The notes below the pieces were generated by a model that did not search any database, was not told the origin of the DNA, and saw only the letters and a list, made by a program, of their open reading frames with translations. 38,502 bases of DNA from Flavobacteriales bacterium (GTDB lineage Bacteria > Bacteroidota > Bacteroidia > Flavobacteriales_D > Crocinitomicaceae). Positions 17,190 to 26,141 of the stretch are shown here, piece by piece (the stretch's first letter is position 1; every line of letters starts with the position of its first letter). The DNA lies in the NCBI GenBank assembly GCA_947460825.1, contig CANHHA010000028.1, positions 1 to 38,502 of the forward strand. The letters are read 5' to 3'. The translations under genes and the position numbers were made by a program.

Positions 17190-18247
17190 AACAACTAAAA
17201 CCAGCATATTTACTTGCCTTATTGAGTGCCCTCGTGGCACTTTTGGCATTTTGCTTCGATATAGTACAGCAAAAATATAAACTAGAACCTTTTAGTTCTA
17301 CACTATTGCTATCCTTAAGTTTAGGGGGAGTCACGTTTATTTTGTTGTATTTCGGCATAAAAGTTTTCCTTCAAAAGCGCCTGAATAAAATGCTAAAAAA
17401 ATTGCATAACCCTCCGCTTATCAAAGGTAATCGGCTGAATAAAATGATTGATGAGGCAGAACAACAAGTAAATACTGTCGCCAATCATAGAATCGAAGAA
17501 ATCATCCAATTGAAATCCCAAGATAGTTTTAGAAAAGAATTCATTGGAAACTTAGCACACGAACTAAAAACGCCGGTATTTGCCATACAAGGGTATTTAG
17601 ACACCTTAATCGATGGCGCCATCGATGACCCTGAAATCGCAATGAATTTTCTTCAAAAAGCTTCAAAAGCCAGCGACCGAATGACTCAATTATTGGAAGA
17701 TCTTGATGCCATAACCCGCCTTGAAAATCCAGAATTAAGCATTGAAAAACGCCCTTTTGATATTCTGGAAGTGATTAAAGAAGTCTATGAATCCGTAGAA
17801 TTTCTTGCAAAAGAGAACCGCATTGAATTAAGCCTAAAAAAAGAATATTCGAGTATATATGTACTGGGTGACCGCAATAAAATTAGCCAAGTATTTACCA
17901 ATCTGGTTAAAAACTCCATTTTGTATGGTAATGAAGGTGGGAAAACGATGATTACACTTGATCTTATTGATAAATTAATTCTCATTGAAATAACAGACAA
18001 TGGCATTGGTATTGACCCCAAACATTGGCCAAGATTATTCGAGCGATTTTATCGCGTTGAAAAGAGTAGAAATAGGCACGAAGGAGGCACCGGGCTTGGA
18101 TTATCCATCGTTAAACACATTTTAGAACTGCACGGACAAAATATAACGATGCAAAGTACGGTTGGTGTGGGTACCACATTTACCTTTGGGTTAGAGAAAA
18201 GCTCCAAAAATGTACAATTAAGTTCAAGAGGCGTCCCGATTCGATAA
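17186..18247 (+). CDS. sensor histidine kinase, PhoR-like
   Basis: The 353-residue product has two membrane helices (about 7-27 and 38-60) separated by only some ten residues, so there is no sizeable periplasmic sensor. A HisKA domain has His125 in FIGNLAHELKTP. A HATPase domain shows N (FTNLVKNSILYG), DNGIGI and GTGLGLSIVKH motifs. The lack of an extracytoplasmic domain fits PhoR-type kinases that sense through partners. No PAS domain is obvious. It is coupled by a 4-bp overlap to the response regulator. Confidence 0.93.
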   Translation: MKQLKPAYLLALLSALVALLAFCFDIVQQKYKLEPFSSTLLLSLSLGGVTFILLYFGIKVFLQKRLNKMLKKLHNPPLIKGNRLNKMIDEAEQQVNTVANHRIEEIIQLKSQDSFRKEFIGNLAHELKTPVFAIQGYLDTLIDGAIDDPEIAMNFLQKASKASDRMTQLLEDLDAITRLENPELSIEKRPFDILEVIKEVYESVEFLAKENRIELSLKKEYSSIYVLGDRNKISQVFTNLVKNSILYGNEGGKTMITLDLIDKLILIEITDNGIGIDPKHWPRLFERFYRVEKSRNRHEGGTGLGLSIVKHILELHGQNITMQSTVGVGTTFTFGLEKSSKNVQLSSRGVPIR

Positions 18248-18264
18248 ATTTGACCGTGGTTTTA

Positions 18265-18278
18265 GGTACTTTTGTACC
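18265..18278 (+). promoter_or_regulatory. palindromic promoter of the ABC exporter operon
   Basis: TACTTTTG (18267-18274) matches TAnnTTTG and sits inside the perfect inverted repeat GGTAC-TTTT-GTACC (18265-18278), which abuts the ATG at 18279. The TTTG at 18249-18252 is only 14 nt upstream, too close for a normal -33. A repressor on the palindrome, or a hairpin at the start, is possible. Confidence 0.5.
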
Positions 18279-20048
18279 ATGAAAACTAGGTTATCCACCA
18301 ATTCTTTTTTACGACTGATTGCATTTGTTTCTCCGTATAAAAGACTTTTCATTGGTGCCTTACTTGCCGTTGTTACACTATCTATTCTAGGACCACTTCG
18401 GCCTTTTCTGATTGGAAAAGCGGTAGATCAATTTATCGTTAAAGAACCTAACACAGATAAGTTACTTGGCGCCTTGCTCGGTGTTCTGATTATTTTGCTG
18501 ATTGAAACCATTGTTATTTGGGCTTCGGCATACCTATCAAATCTCTTAGCACAATCCGTCATTAAAGACCTGAGAACTAGGGTGTTTAATACCGTTTTAT
18601 CCTTCAAAACACGGTATTTCGACCAAACACCGGTAGGTTCTTTGGTGACCCGGGTAGTATCAGATGTTGAATCTATTTCAGAGGTATTCTCTGCAGGATT
18701 AATGGAAATATTCGGAGATCTGCTCTCGCTCATCGCTATCTTAAGCTTTATGTTTTGGGTAGATTGGCGTTTGAGTTTATTGACCTTAATTCCTATACCT
18801 ATCTTGATTTTCGCAACACGCTTGTTTGCAAAAGCCATGAAAAAATCATTTCAAAGTGAACGCACCCAAGTTTCTAAATTAAACACCTTTGTTCAAGAGC
18901 ATCTCATGGGGATGAATCTAATTCAATTGTTTGCCTACGAAAGTAAAGCTGAATCAAAGTTTCAATCCATTAATGAAAAACACAGAGATGCGCACATCAG
19001 TGCCGTTTGGGCAAACTCTATCTTCTTTCCCGTGGTGGAACTCCTCAGTTCTTTATCCATTGCCTTTCTTCTAGTTTGGGGGGCTATGATGGTAGAAGGT
19101 AAAAGTCAACAGCAATTAACCCTATTGTACGGCGAAATCATCGCATTTACCTTGTGGATAAATCAACTTTATAGGCCTATTCGGCAACTCGCAGATAAAT
19201 TCAATATCTTCCAACGAGGGGTCGTTAGAGCAGAACGCTTATTTGAAATTTTAGATGAAACAGAGGAAGTAGAACCCAATGAAGCATTTCCTGCCGCCTT
19301 CACCAACGGTGATATTGAATTTAAAGAGGTCTCATTTTCTTACACGGCTGATACCACGTTGTTTTCCTCTTTTAATCTGAATATTCAAGCTGGAAAGACC
19401 ACGGCATTCGTTGGAGCAACAGGCTCAGGTAAAACCACCATAATTAATTTAATTGGTCGATTTTATGAAATCTCAGCGGGAGAAATCTGTATTAATGGCG
19501 TTAATTTAAATCACATTAATCGCAGTGAAATCAACCGTCACATCGGCTTTGTATTACAAGATGTGTTTTTATTTTCTGATACGATTCACAACAACATTAC
19601 GCTTGGAAATACTTCTATTACTCGAGATCAGGTCGTTGATGCGGCGAAGTTAGTCGGTGCGCACGAATTTATTATGAAAATTCCACAAAACTATGATTAC
19701 ATAATTGGTGAACGCGGGGGCGTTCTCTCTGTTGGACAACGTCAATTGCTTTCCTTTATTCGAGCTATGGTATACCAGCCCGCAATCCTTATTTTAGACG
19801 AAGCCACTTCAAGCATTGATAGTGAATCAGAATTACTCATACAAAAAGCGATTTCCGAGGTAACCAAGAATAGAACATCGATCATCATTGCTCACCGCTT
19901 ATCCACAATTCAACAGGCAGACCAAATTCATGTCTTGGAGAAAGGGCAGATTATTCAAACAGGAACACATAACACCTTACTCGCGACCGAGGGGACCTAT
20001 AAAACCTTGTTCGAAAAGCAATTTAACGAACTCAATGAAAAAATTTAA
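18279..20048 (+). CDS. ABC exporter, MsbA-like (membrane and ATPase fused)
   Basis: The 589-residue half-transporter has six membrane helices in about residues 1-300 and an ATPase domain in about 340-580. Walker A is GATGSGKTT at about 378-386, the signature is LSVGQRQ, Walker B is AILILDEATSSID and the switch is IIIAHRLSTIQ. It would work as a homodimer exporting a lipid, peptide or drug-like compound. Its 3' end overlaps the next gene by 14 bp, so the three genes here form an operon. The substrate is unknown. Confidence 0.93.
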   Translation: MKTRLSTNSFLRLIAFVSPYKRLFIGALLAVVTLSILGPLRPFLIGKAVDQFIVKEPNTDKLLGALLGVLIILLIETIVIWASAYLSNLLAQSVIKDLRTRVFNTVLSFKTRYFDQTPVGSLVTRVVSDVESISEVFSAGLMEIFGDLLSLIAILSFMFWVDWRLSLLTLIPIPILIFATRLFAKAMKKSFQSERTQVSKLNTFVQEHLMGMNLIQLFAYESKAESKFQSINEKHRDAHISAVWANSIFFPVVELLSSLSIAFLLVWGAMMVEGKSQQQLTLLYGEIIAFTLWINQLYRPIRQLADKFNIFQRGVVRAERLFEILDETEEVEPNEAFPAAFTNGDIEFKEVSFSYTADTTLFSSFNLNIQAGKTTAFVGATGSGKTTIINLIGRFYEISAGEICINGVNLNHINRSEINRHIGFVLQDVFLFSDTIHNNITLGNTSITRDQVVDAAKLVGAHEFIMKIPQNYDYIIGERGGVLSVGQRQLLSFIRAMVYQPAILILDEATSSIDSESELLIQKAISEVTKNRTSIIIAHRLSTIQQADQIHVLEKGQIIQTGTHNTLLATEGTYKTLFEKQFNELNEKI

Positions 20049-20883
20049 GCTCGGAGGTGTCCCTGAACACTTTAATTACCCGTGGCGAGTCGCCATTGAA
20101 GAAAAAGCGTTTGACTCCTTAGGGGTATCGCTGCACTGGTCTGATATGACAGGTGGAACGGGGCAAATGATAAAAGGATTAGAAACAGGTAGTTTAGATA
20201 TTGCCGTATTACTAACGGAAGGAATTAGCAAAGCAATTTTACAAGGTACTAAAGCCAAGATTGTAGACATCTATGTAAGTTCTCCACTTCAATGGGGTAT
20301 ACATGTCCCGGCGAATCGTAATCCAAAAGGAAACGAACAACTTCACCGTTTTGCTATTTCACGTTATGGATCGGGGTCCCACCTGATGTCGTATGTTCTT
20401 GCTCAACAGGAACAGTGGATTAAGGACCAGTTAATTTTCAATGTGATTGGGGATGTTTATGGCGGAATTTGGGCCTTAGAAAACAACGAGGCCGATTATT
20501 TTCTTTGGGAAAAATATACCACACAGCCCTTTGTAGACAAAGGGAGTTGTCAGCGCATTGGGCAAGTTGACACCCCTTGGCCTTGCTTTGTTATCGCATG
20601 TAGAAAAGAATTACTGCAAAAAGATGCGGAAGTGATTCATCAAATCATAGCCATCGTAAAAAAGCATGCCGCAGCGATTAGTGCTGATTCACAAACTGCG
20701 GAAGCAATCGCTTGGAGGTACCATTTGAGTATCCCAGAAGTTACACAATGGTTAAAAGAGACCACATGGAATACAAAAGACATGGAGTTAAAGGCGGCCA
20801 TTGAACCCACCATTAACTTTCTTTTAGATTCCGAATTAATCACTTCAAAAGAAGCGGAAGCATGGGCGACAAAACTCTTTTAA
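20035..20883 (+). CDS. cytoplasmic periplasmic-binding-protein-like protein (Ca3427-like)
   Basis: The product is 282 residues from the ATG at 20035, which overlaps the ABC exporter end by 14 bp; longer upstream reading in this frame is not protein-like. No signal peptide is present: the fold starts at once with KFKLGGVPEHFNYPW. The pattern MIKGLETGSLDIAVLLTEG, VSSPLQWGIHVP and ALENNEADYFLWEKY is that of a type 2 periplasmic-binding fold, nearest in memory to the Ca3427-like group, whose members are also cytosolic. It may sense or trap a small molecule rather than serve import. It overlaps the next gene by 22 bp. Confidence 0.75.
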   Translation: MKKFKLGGVPEHFNYPWRVAIEEKAFDSLGVSLHWSDMTGGTGQMIKGLETGSLDIAVLLTEGISKAILQGTKAKIVDIYVSSPLQWGIHVPANRNPKGNEQLHRFAISRYGSGSHLMSYVLAQQEQWIKDQLIFNVIGDVYGGIWALENNEADYFLWEKYTTQPFVDKGSCQRIGQVDTPWPCFVIACRKELLQKDAEVIHQIIAIVKKHAAAISADSQTAEAIAWRYHLSIPEVTQWLKETTWNTKDMELKAAIEPTINFLLDSELITSKEAEAWATKLF

Positions 20884-22055
20884 TCGTACTTTGTTCGCTA
20901 CCCTTCTACTATTTTTCTCAGTGGGGTTGCACAGACCAACAAGCAACAAATTACGATGTAAACGCCTCATTAAACGATGGGAGTTGTGTCTACAGTACTA
21001 CGAATTACTCCTTAAGTTTAGTTAATAACCTAAGCGATGTACTCCAAGAAAACTCCGGACTAATTCGCATCGGGAACTTCCTCTATACCTTTAATGATTC
21101 AGGAGCGGGGGCTCTTATTAACGAACTTGATACGCTTGGAATAGTCTTGCGCACGATACCCGTCGGTGGAGCAACCAACGTGGATTGGGAAGCCATTACG
21201 TCAAATTCCACCCACGTATTTATTGGCGATGTAGGAAATAATAATGGCAATCGACAAGACCTCTGCCTCTATCGTTTCCTTAAATCGGATTTGACCTTAG
21301 ATACGGTCCAAGCAGAAAAACTCCCGTTTTATTGGTCAGACCAAACGCAATTCACCTCGCTACCAAATGCGAACAACTATGATTGTGAAGCAATCGTTGC
21401 GGATGCGGATTCAATTACCCTCTTTTCAAAAAATTGGGAAGATCTTCAGACCCGAAGGTATCGTCTTCCATGTTTTTGGTCTGATACCCTTGCAGCACAA
21501 TTAAGGGATAGCTTCGCCGTGGACGGATTAATAACCGATGCCTGTGTAGATACCTTCTTAAATCGCAGTTATTTACTTGGATATAAAAACAATGGGAATA
21601 ATTTCTATACCAGTTTTGTTTGGTGTTTATGGGATTATCAAGACCAGCAGGTATTTTCTGGAAACCGACGCAGGGTTGAAGTTGGAAATGTGCTTACCGT
21701 AGCGCAAACCGAAGGGATCGCACTAAAAGCTTCCAACAAAGGATATATAAGTTCAGAAAAAGTAAGCTCCGTAATCACCATTGCCCCAAAACTTTTTCAA
21801 TTTGATTTCACACAATTCGTTGAGGCTACCGCATCCGTCAAGCCCCAAAAACCGATGGCTCTCTTTCAACTAATCCCTCATTTGGAGGAAGGGTATACCG
21901 AGTTAATGATTACAATGCCATTTAATCAGTGCATGTTATCCGATATACAAGGCAGAACGATACACTTGGAATCCACCAATCGATTCAATATCTACGCACG
22001 TGGATTAGTGTTGCTTACCGTTGATGAAAAAAACACCTTGATTTTCCTTCCTTAA
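20862..22055 (+). CDS. secreted protein with GCTD/DGSC module, possible degenerate T9SS end
   Basis: The 397-residue product has a signal peptide ending near FSQ20. It is followed by a short cysteine module (WGCTDQQATNYDV, then NDGSCVY) common in Bacteroidota surface proteins. A beta-rich domain (about 45-325) with YTFNDSGAG, NVDWEAI and IGDVGNNNGNRQ looks like a propeller-type or SdiA-regulated-like fold. The last 60 residues (SDIQGRTIHLES, ARGLVLLTVD) resemble a T9SS sorting domain, but the usual NP and G-x-Y marks are weak or missing. It overlaps the binding-protein-like gene by 22 bp. Export route is inferred. Confidence 0.75.
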   Translation: MGDKTLLIVLCSLPFYYFSQWGCTDQQATNYDVNASLNDGSCVYSTTNYSLSLVNNLSDVLQENSGLIRIGNFLYTFNDSGAGALINELDTLGIVLRTIPVGGATNVDWEAITSNSTHVFIGDVGNNNGNRQDLCLYRFLKSDLTLDTVQAEKLPFYWSDQTQFTSLPNANNYDCEAIVADADSITLFSKNWEDLQTRRYRLPCFWSDTLAAQLRDSFAVDGLITDACVDTFLNRSYLLGYKNNGNNFYTSFVWCLWDYQDQQVFSGNRRRVEVGNVLTVAQTEGIALKASNKGYISSEKVSSVITIAPKLFQFDFTQFVEATASVKPQKPMALFQLIPHLEEGYTELMITMPFNQCMLSDIQGRTIHLESTNRFNIYARGLVLLTVDEKNTLIFLP

Positions 22056-22810
22056 TCTTTCTTAAAGAGTGTCGCAGAAGCTTGGGCGGAGGGCATAATC
22101 ACTAAATCATGAATAGAAACGTGGGTTGGACGTGTCACGATAAATTGAACGGTGTCTGCAATATCCATGGCATCCAGGGGTGTAAACCCTTGATAAACGG
22201 CCGAGGCTTGATCTTCATCTCCCTTAAATCGCACCAAAGAGAATTCAGTTTCTGCAGCTCCCGGCGCAATAGAACTCACTCTAATCCCAAAGGGAAGTAG
22301 GTCCATACGCATTCCTTTTGTAAGTTGATCTACAGCCGCCTTGGTGGCACAATATACATTGCCTTGAGGATACGCTTCTTTTCCAGCAATACTGGTAATA
22401 TTTATGATCAATCCCTCCGTACGAGCTTTCAATAAAGGAATCACTGCTTGACTTACATATAATAAGCCCGTAAGATTTGTATCTATCATTTGCTCCCAAT
22501 CAGAAACCTCTCCTTGGTCTATAGGGGCTCTACCCGCTGCTAACCCTGCATTATTAACCAGTATATCTAGGTTTTTCTTGACCTCGACAGGCAACTGATT
22601 AACCCAGCCATTAACCGCTGAACGATCGCGTACATCCATGGCTCCAATGATTACGTCCGGCGAAATGCCAGAAAGCGTTTCCTTTAAGGCCACTAAGCGA
22701 TCTAATCTCCTGGCTGTTAAAATCAATCCATAACCTTCCTTGGCTAAGACGGAGGCGATGGCAGCGCCAAACCCTGAGGAGGCTCCTGTTATAAATGCGT
22801 ATTTAACCAT
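22052..22810 (-). CDS. short-chain dehydrogenase/reductase (YdfG-like)
   Basis: The 252-residue classical SDR has the cofactor motif TGASSGFG at 8-15, NNAG at 86-89 and the catalytic set Ser140, Tyr153 and Lys157 (YCATK). Arg34/Arg35 after the second strand (LTARRLDRL) suggest NADP(H). The family includes YdfG-type 3-hydroxy acid dehydrogenases. It overlaps the upstream membrane-protein gene by 22 bp and meets the plus-strand gene end to end with a 4-bp overlap. The substrate cannot be told. Confidence 0.93.
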   Translation of the reverse strand: MVKYAFITGASSGFGAAIASVLAKEGYGLILTARRLDRLVALKETLSGISPDVIIGAMDVRDRSAVNGWVNQLPVEVKKNLDILVNNAGLAAGRAPIDQGEVSDWEQMIDTNLTGLLYVSQAVIPLLKARTEGLIINITSIAGKEAYPQGNVYCATKAAVDQLTKGMRMDLLPFGIRVSSIAPGAAETEFSLVRFKGDEDQASAVYQGFTPLDAMDIADTVQFIVTRPTHVSIHDLVIMPSAQASATLFKKD

Positions 22811-24087
22811 TGATAAATTCTATTTGACGTGAACAATCGTTTAACATAGGGTAATTGATAATGCAATAAACTCATTAACAAAAACGGCAAAACAGGCGCT
22901 TTGTAACGCACCATTGCTCCCACCACGGGTGCCGTCATTCCAACGAGCGATAAAACAGTCAGACTAAACAACAACGTAGGAAAACGCCAATCAAGCTTCC
23001 ATGATATCTCCCTCAAGCGCAGAACAGCACCGAGGAAAACCAATAAAATCAATACATTTTCGGTGAAAGCCACGACGGATTGTCCATTTTTTAACATGCT
23101 GATGTCTGGATAGACCAACACATTCCAAATTCCGAGAGGGATCAAGGCCAATACGGTACTCATTCTACCATCCATGGGGATAATAGGCACAATACTACCG
23201 GCATTTACTGCATGAGCCATTTGTATAAAATCAAATTGTTTCCCCTGTAAGGTTGAAAGTGGGCTCCAATCAGGAAAGAAAAGTACATGGCAGGTGATGA
23301 AGGCCGCAAAACAAGCCAGTATACTTCCCACGAACTTCTTCCAAGAGGTAATTCGAACCCATAACCACGTGATCAATACCATCGGAAGTAGGGCCATCAA
23401 AATGTAAATTTTTAAAAACAGCAACAGTAAAAAACATACCATTGCTAGGGTGAACAACTCCCATTTAAAGCGGTGATGTAATCTAAAAATGCTGTACAAA
23501 AATCCGCCCAACGCGAAAAACAACAATGCCTCTTTTAATATTCCACTACTCCAAAACACCGTTGATGGCACAAGAAAAGCAGCAACATAGGAAGTGATTT
23601 TGGAGGAAGAAAAGCCGAGAAACACCTGAAACAACCAATACGAACCCAGCCAGGCTAAGGCTAAAAACACTAAAAGATTTAGTCCATAGGAACCGCAAGT
23701 TACCAGATTCAATAATGCGTTTACACGGATCACCACGCGGTTATCATTCGTAATGCCATGATCATAGGAGCGAAACCAATAGTTTAAGCGGTTTAGATAG
23801 CGTAAATCGGATTCAGACCACGTACCAAGTATTATCCGAGTAAAGACCGCAGGATCTTCAATGGCGATATCACGCAGAATAATGCCATCATCAAAGTACT
23901 TAAAGGCATCCGCCTCTGCGCGTTTCGGATAAACCTGAGTGTATGTGTAAAGCAGGGCAAGCGCAGCAATAACTTTGATGGCCCATGAAAAAATAAATGC
24001 GTTTTTAGATGCTCCTCTGAGCCCTGGCATAATATACATTAAACCACCGAACACGAGTGCTCCAAGTCCGAGGGGGAAGGCAACCAT
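22789..24087 (-). CDS. polytopic membrane protein, possibly a glycosyltransferase-C or polymerase-like protein
   Basis: The product is 432 residues from the ATG at 24087, with about ten hydrophobic helices. The start was chosen because a TAnnTTTG box (24096-24103) lies just upstream. A longer frame would add an unlikely 54 residues and run into the htpG start. VFWSSGILKEALLFF is reminiscent of EpsG/Wzy-like or GT-C membrane proteins, but I cannot assign a family. A possible soluble loop precedes it (PKRAEADAFKYFDDG, SYDHGITNDNR). The gene is coupled to the SDR gene by a 22-bp overlap. Confidence 0.72.
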   Translation of the reverse strand: MVAFPLGLGALVFGGLMYIMPGLRGASKNAFIFSWAIKVIAALALLYTYTQVYPKRAEADAFKYFDDGIILRDIAIEDPAVFTRIILGTWSESDLRYLNRLNYWFRSYDHGITNDNRVVIRVNALLNLVTCGSYGLNLLVFLALAWLGSYWLFQVFLGFSSSKITSYVAAFLVPSTVFWSSGILKEALLFFALGGFLYSIFRLHHRFKWELFTLAMVCFLLLLFLKIYILMALLPMVLITWLWVRITSWKKFVGSILACFAAFITCHVLFFPDWSPLSTLQGKQFDFIQMAHAVNAGSIVPIIPMDGRMSTVLALIPLGIWNVLVYPDISMLKNGQSVVAFTENVLILLVFLGAVLRLREISWKLDWRFPTLLFSLTVLSLVGMTAPVVGAMVRYKAPVLPFLLMSLLHYQLPYVKRLFTSNRIYQWLNTHL

Positions 24088-24095
24088 CACATCGA

Positions 24096-24103
24096 CAAAA
24101 GTA
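24096..24103 (-). promoter_or_regulatory. promoter -7 box (TACTTTTG)
   Basis: On the minus strand, TACTTTTG is followed after 8 nt by the ATG at 24087. The wider sequence GGTACTTTTGT is identical to the ABC exporter promoter at 18265-18275. It is divergent from htpG, whose ATG is 136 bp away; no consensus box was seen for htpG. Confidence 0.5.
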
Positions 24104-24222
24104 CCAAAATATGTCAGTTTGTTAGAGAAATCCCCTAGTAAAATATGGCAATTGTGCCAAAGTGTCACCTTGGCTGTTTTGGTATGTAAATTGAAAGAAG
24201 TAGTTGTCTTAAAATTTATCAC

Positions 24223-26118
24223 ATGAAAACAGGTCAAATAAATGTACAAACGGAAAATATATTTCCAATCATTAAAAAGTTTCTATACTCGGATCACGAA
24301 ATTTTTCTTCGAGAGCTTGTATCCAATGCGGTAGACGCCTCTCAAAAGCTAAAGGTTTTAGCGACCAATGGCGAATTTAAAGGGGGACTCGGCGAATTAA
24401 AAGTGGAAGTATTATTAGACCGTGAAGCCAAAACTTTAACCATCAGAGATCATGGAATCGGAATGACGGAAGAGGAGATTGATAAATATATCAACCAGAT
24501 AGCGTTTTCAGGGGCAGAGGAATTTGTAAACCAATACAAAGGCAAAGAGGGTGCTGAACAAATCATTGGTCATTTTGGCTTAGGGTTTTATTCGGCCTTT
24601 ATGGTTGCAGAACGAGTTCAAATTCAAACCTTATCTCGTCATGAAGGCGCACAGGCGGTGCAATGGGAAAGTAATGGGTCCCCTGAATTTACCATAACAG
24701 AAATCGAAAAGGCTGAACGGGGCACGGACATTATATTGTACATTAATGACGACGCGCTTGAGTTCAATGATAAACCTAGAATTCAAGGAATCCTTTCTAA
24801 ATACTGTAAGTTTCTCCCTATTCCTGTGTTTTTTGGAACGAAAACAGAATACATTGATTCTCCGGAAGGGGAAAAAGATGACAAGGGAAATGTGAAACGC
24901 GTTTCCATTGAGGTACCAAACCAGGTGAATAATGTAAAACCGGCATGGACCGTATCACCCGCTTCATTGAGTGAGGAAGATTATCAATCGTTCTATCGTG
25001 AACTTTACCCTTCTACCTTTGATGCCCCACTTTTTAACATTCACTTAAATGTGGATTATCCATTTAATTTAACCGGGATTCTTTATTTTCCTAAGATTAA
25101 AGAAAATGTAGAAGTTCAGCGAAACAAAATCAACCTCTACAGCAACCAGGTATTTATTACGGACAGCGTGGAAGAAATTGTTCCTGAATTTTTAACCTTG
25201 TTGCACGGGGTAATTGACTCTCCAGATATTCCCTTAAACGTTTCCCGATCTTATTTGCAAAGCGACTCCAATGTTAAAAAAATATCCGCGCACATCACTA
25301 AGAAAGTAGCGGATAAATTGGCTGAAATGTTCAATAAGGACAGAAAAGATTTCGAGGGAAAATGGAATGATCTTTACCTTTTTGTTCAATACGGGATGTT
25401 ATCGGACGAAAAATTCGCTGAAAAAGCAAAATCGTTCGCTTTACTAAAAAACACGAACGGTGCATATTTTACCATGGAAGAATACCTGGAGAAAATAAAG
25501 GCCAACCAAACGAATAAAAGTGAAGAAACCATAATCCTTTATACTTCGGATGCTGAAGGACAATTCTCTTATGTGAAACAAGCAACGGACCGAGCGTATG
25601 ACGTATTGGTTTTAGAAGGGCCCTTGGCATCGCATTGGATTCAAAAACTGGAACAAGGCAATGAGAAAGTTCGCTTTAGCCGAGTGGATTCAGATAGTTT
25701 AGAGAAACTAATTGACAAAGGCGAGGAAATACCATCAAAACTAAGTGCTGCGGAAGAGGAAAAACTAAAGCCTTTGTTTGAAGGTGCAGTTAACAAAGAG
25801 AAATTTACCGTTCAATTAGAATCCATGGCGGAACAAGATTCGCCAATCCTGATTACCCAACCCGAATTTATCCGCCGAATGATGGAACAGCAACGCATGG
25901 GTGGTGGAGGATTTTATGGCGCCTTCCCGGAAATGTATCAACTGGTTGTGAATGGAAATCACCCGGTAATGAGCAAAGTATTGAAGATGAAAAGCGCTAG
26001 ACAGCAAGAAACCGTGAAGCAGTTAGTAGACTTAGCCATGTTGTCTCAGGGCTTATTGAAAGGCGAAGCACTTACGGAATTCATCCAACGTTCTGTGAGC
26101 GGTATGATAGAATCTTAG
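24223..26118 (+). CDS. htpG: molecular chaperone HtpG (Hsp90)
   Basis: The 631-residue product is the expected length for bacterial Hsp90. The N-terminal ATPase (about 1-230) has FLRELVSNAVDASQKL, DHGIGM and GHFGLGFYSAFMVA. The middle domain has the SRSYLQSD catalytic loop, and the C-terminal dimer domain has QRMGGGGFYGAFPEM. It acts as an ATP-driven dimer that folds and stabilises client proteins. A TerB-DnaJ gene lies 23 bp downstream but has its own promoter box, so the two chaperone genes are neighbours rather than strictly one operon. Confidence 0.98.
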   Translation: MKTGQINVQTENIFPIIKKFLYSDHEIFLRELVSNAVDASQKLKVLATNGEFKGGLGELKVEVLLDREAKTLTIRDHGIGMTEEEIDKYINQIAFSGAEEFVNQYKGKEGAEQIIGHFGLGFYSAFMVAERVQIQTLSRHEGAQAVQWESNGSPEFTITEIEKAERGTDIILYINDDALEFNDKPRIQGILSKYCKFLPIPVFFGTKTEYIDSPEGEKDDKGNVKRVSIEVPNQVNNVKPAWTVSPASLSEEDYQSFYRELYPSTFDAPLFNIHLNVDYPFNLTGILYFPKIKENVEVQRNKINLYSNQVFITDSVEEIVPEFLTLLHGVIDSPDIPLNVSRSYLQSDSNVKKISAHITKKVADKLAEMFNKDRKDFEGKWNDLYLFVQYGMLSDEKFAEKAKSFALLKNTNGAYFTMEEYLEKIKANQTNKSEETIILYTSDAEGQFSYVKQATDRAYDVLVLEGPLASHWIQKLEQGNEKVRFSRVDSDSLEKLIDKGEEIPSKLSAAEEEKLKPLFEGAVNKEKFTVQLESMAEQDSPILITQPEFIRRMMEQQRMGGGGFYGAFPEMYQLVVNGNHPVMSKVLKMKSARQQETVKQLVDLAMLSQGLLKGEALTEFIQRSVSGMIES

Positions 26119-26126
26119 TAAGTTTG
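26119..26126 (+). promoter_or_regulatory. promoter -7 box (TAAGTTTG)
   Basis: TAAGTTTG starts directly after the htpG stop and matches TAnnTTTG. It lies 15 nt before the TTG start of the DnaJ-domain gene. No -33 TTTG is seen. Confidence 0.45.
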
Positions 26127-26141
26127 TAATAAAATAAGAAA

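Noticed and set aside
19888..20034. Upstream extension of the binding-protein-like gene
   Set aside because: The extension lies wholly inside the ABC exporter ATPase domain in another frame and does not look like protein; the ATG at 20035 begins the fold directly.
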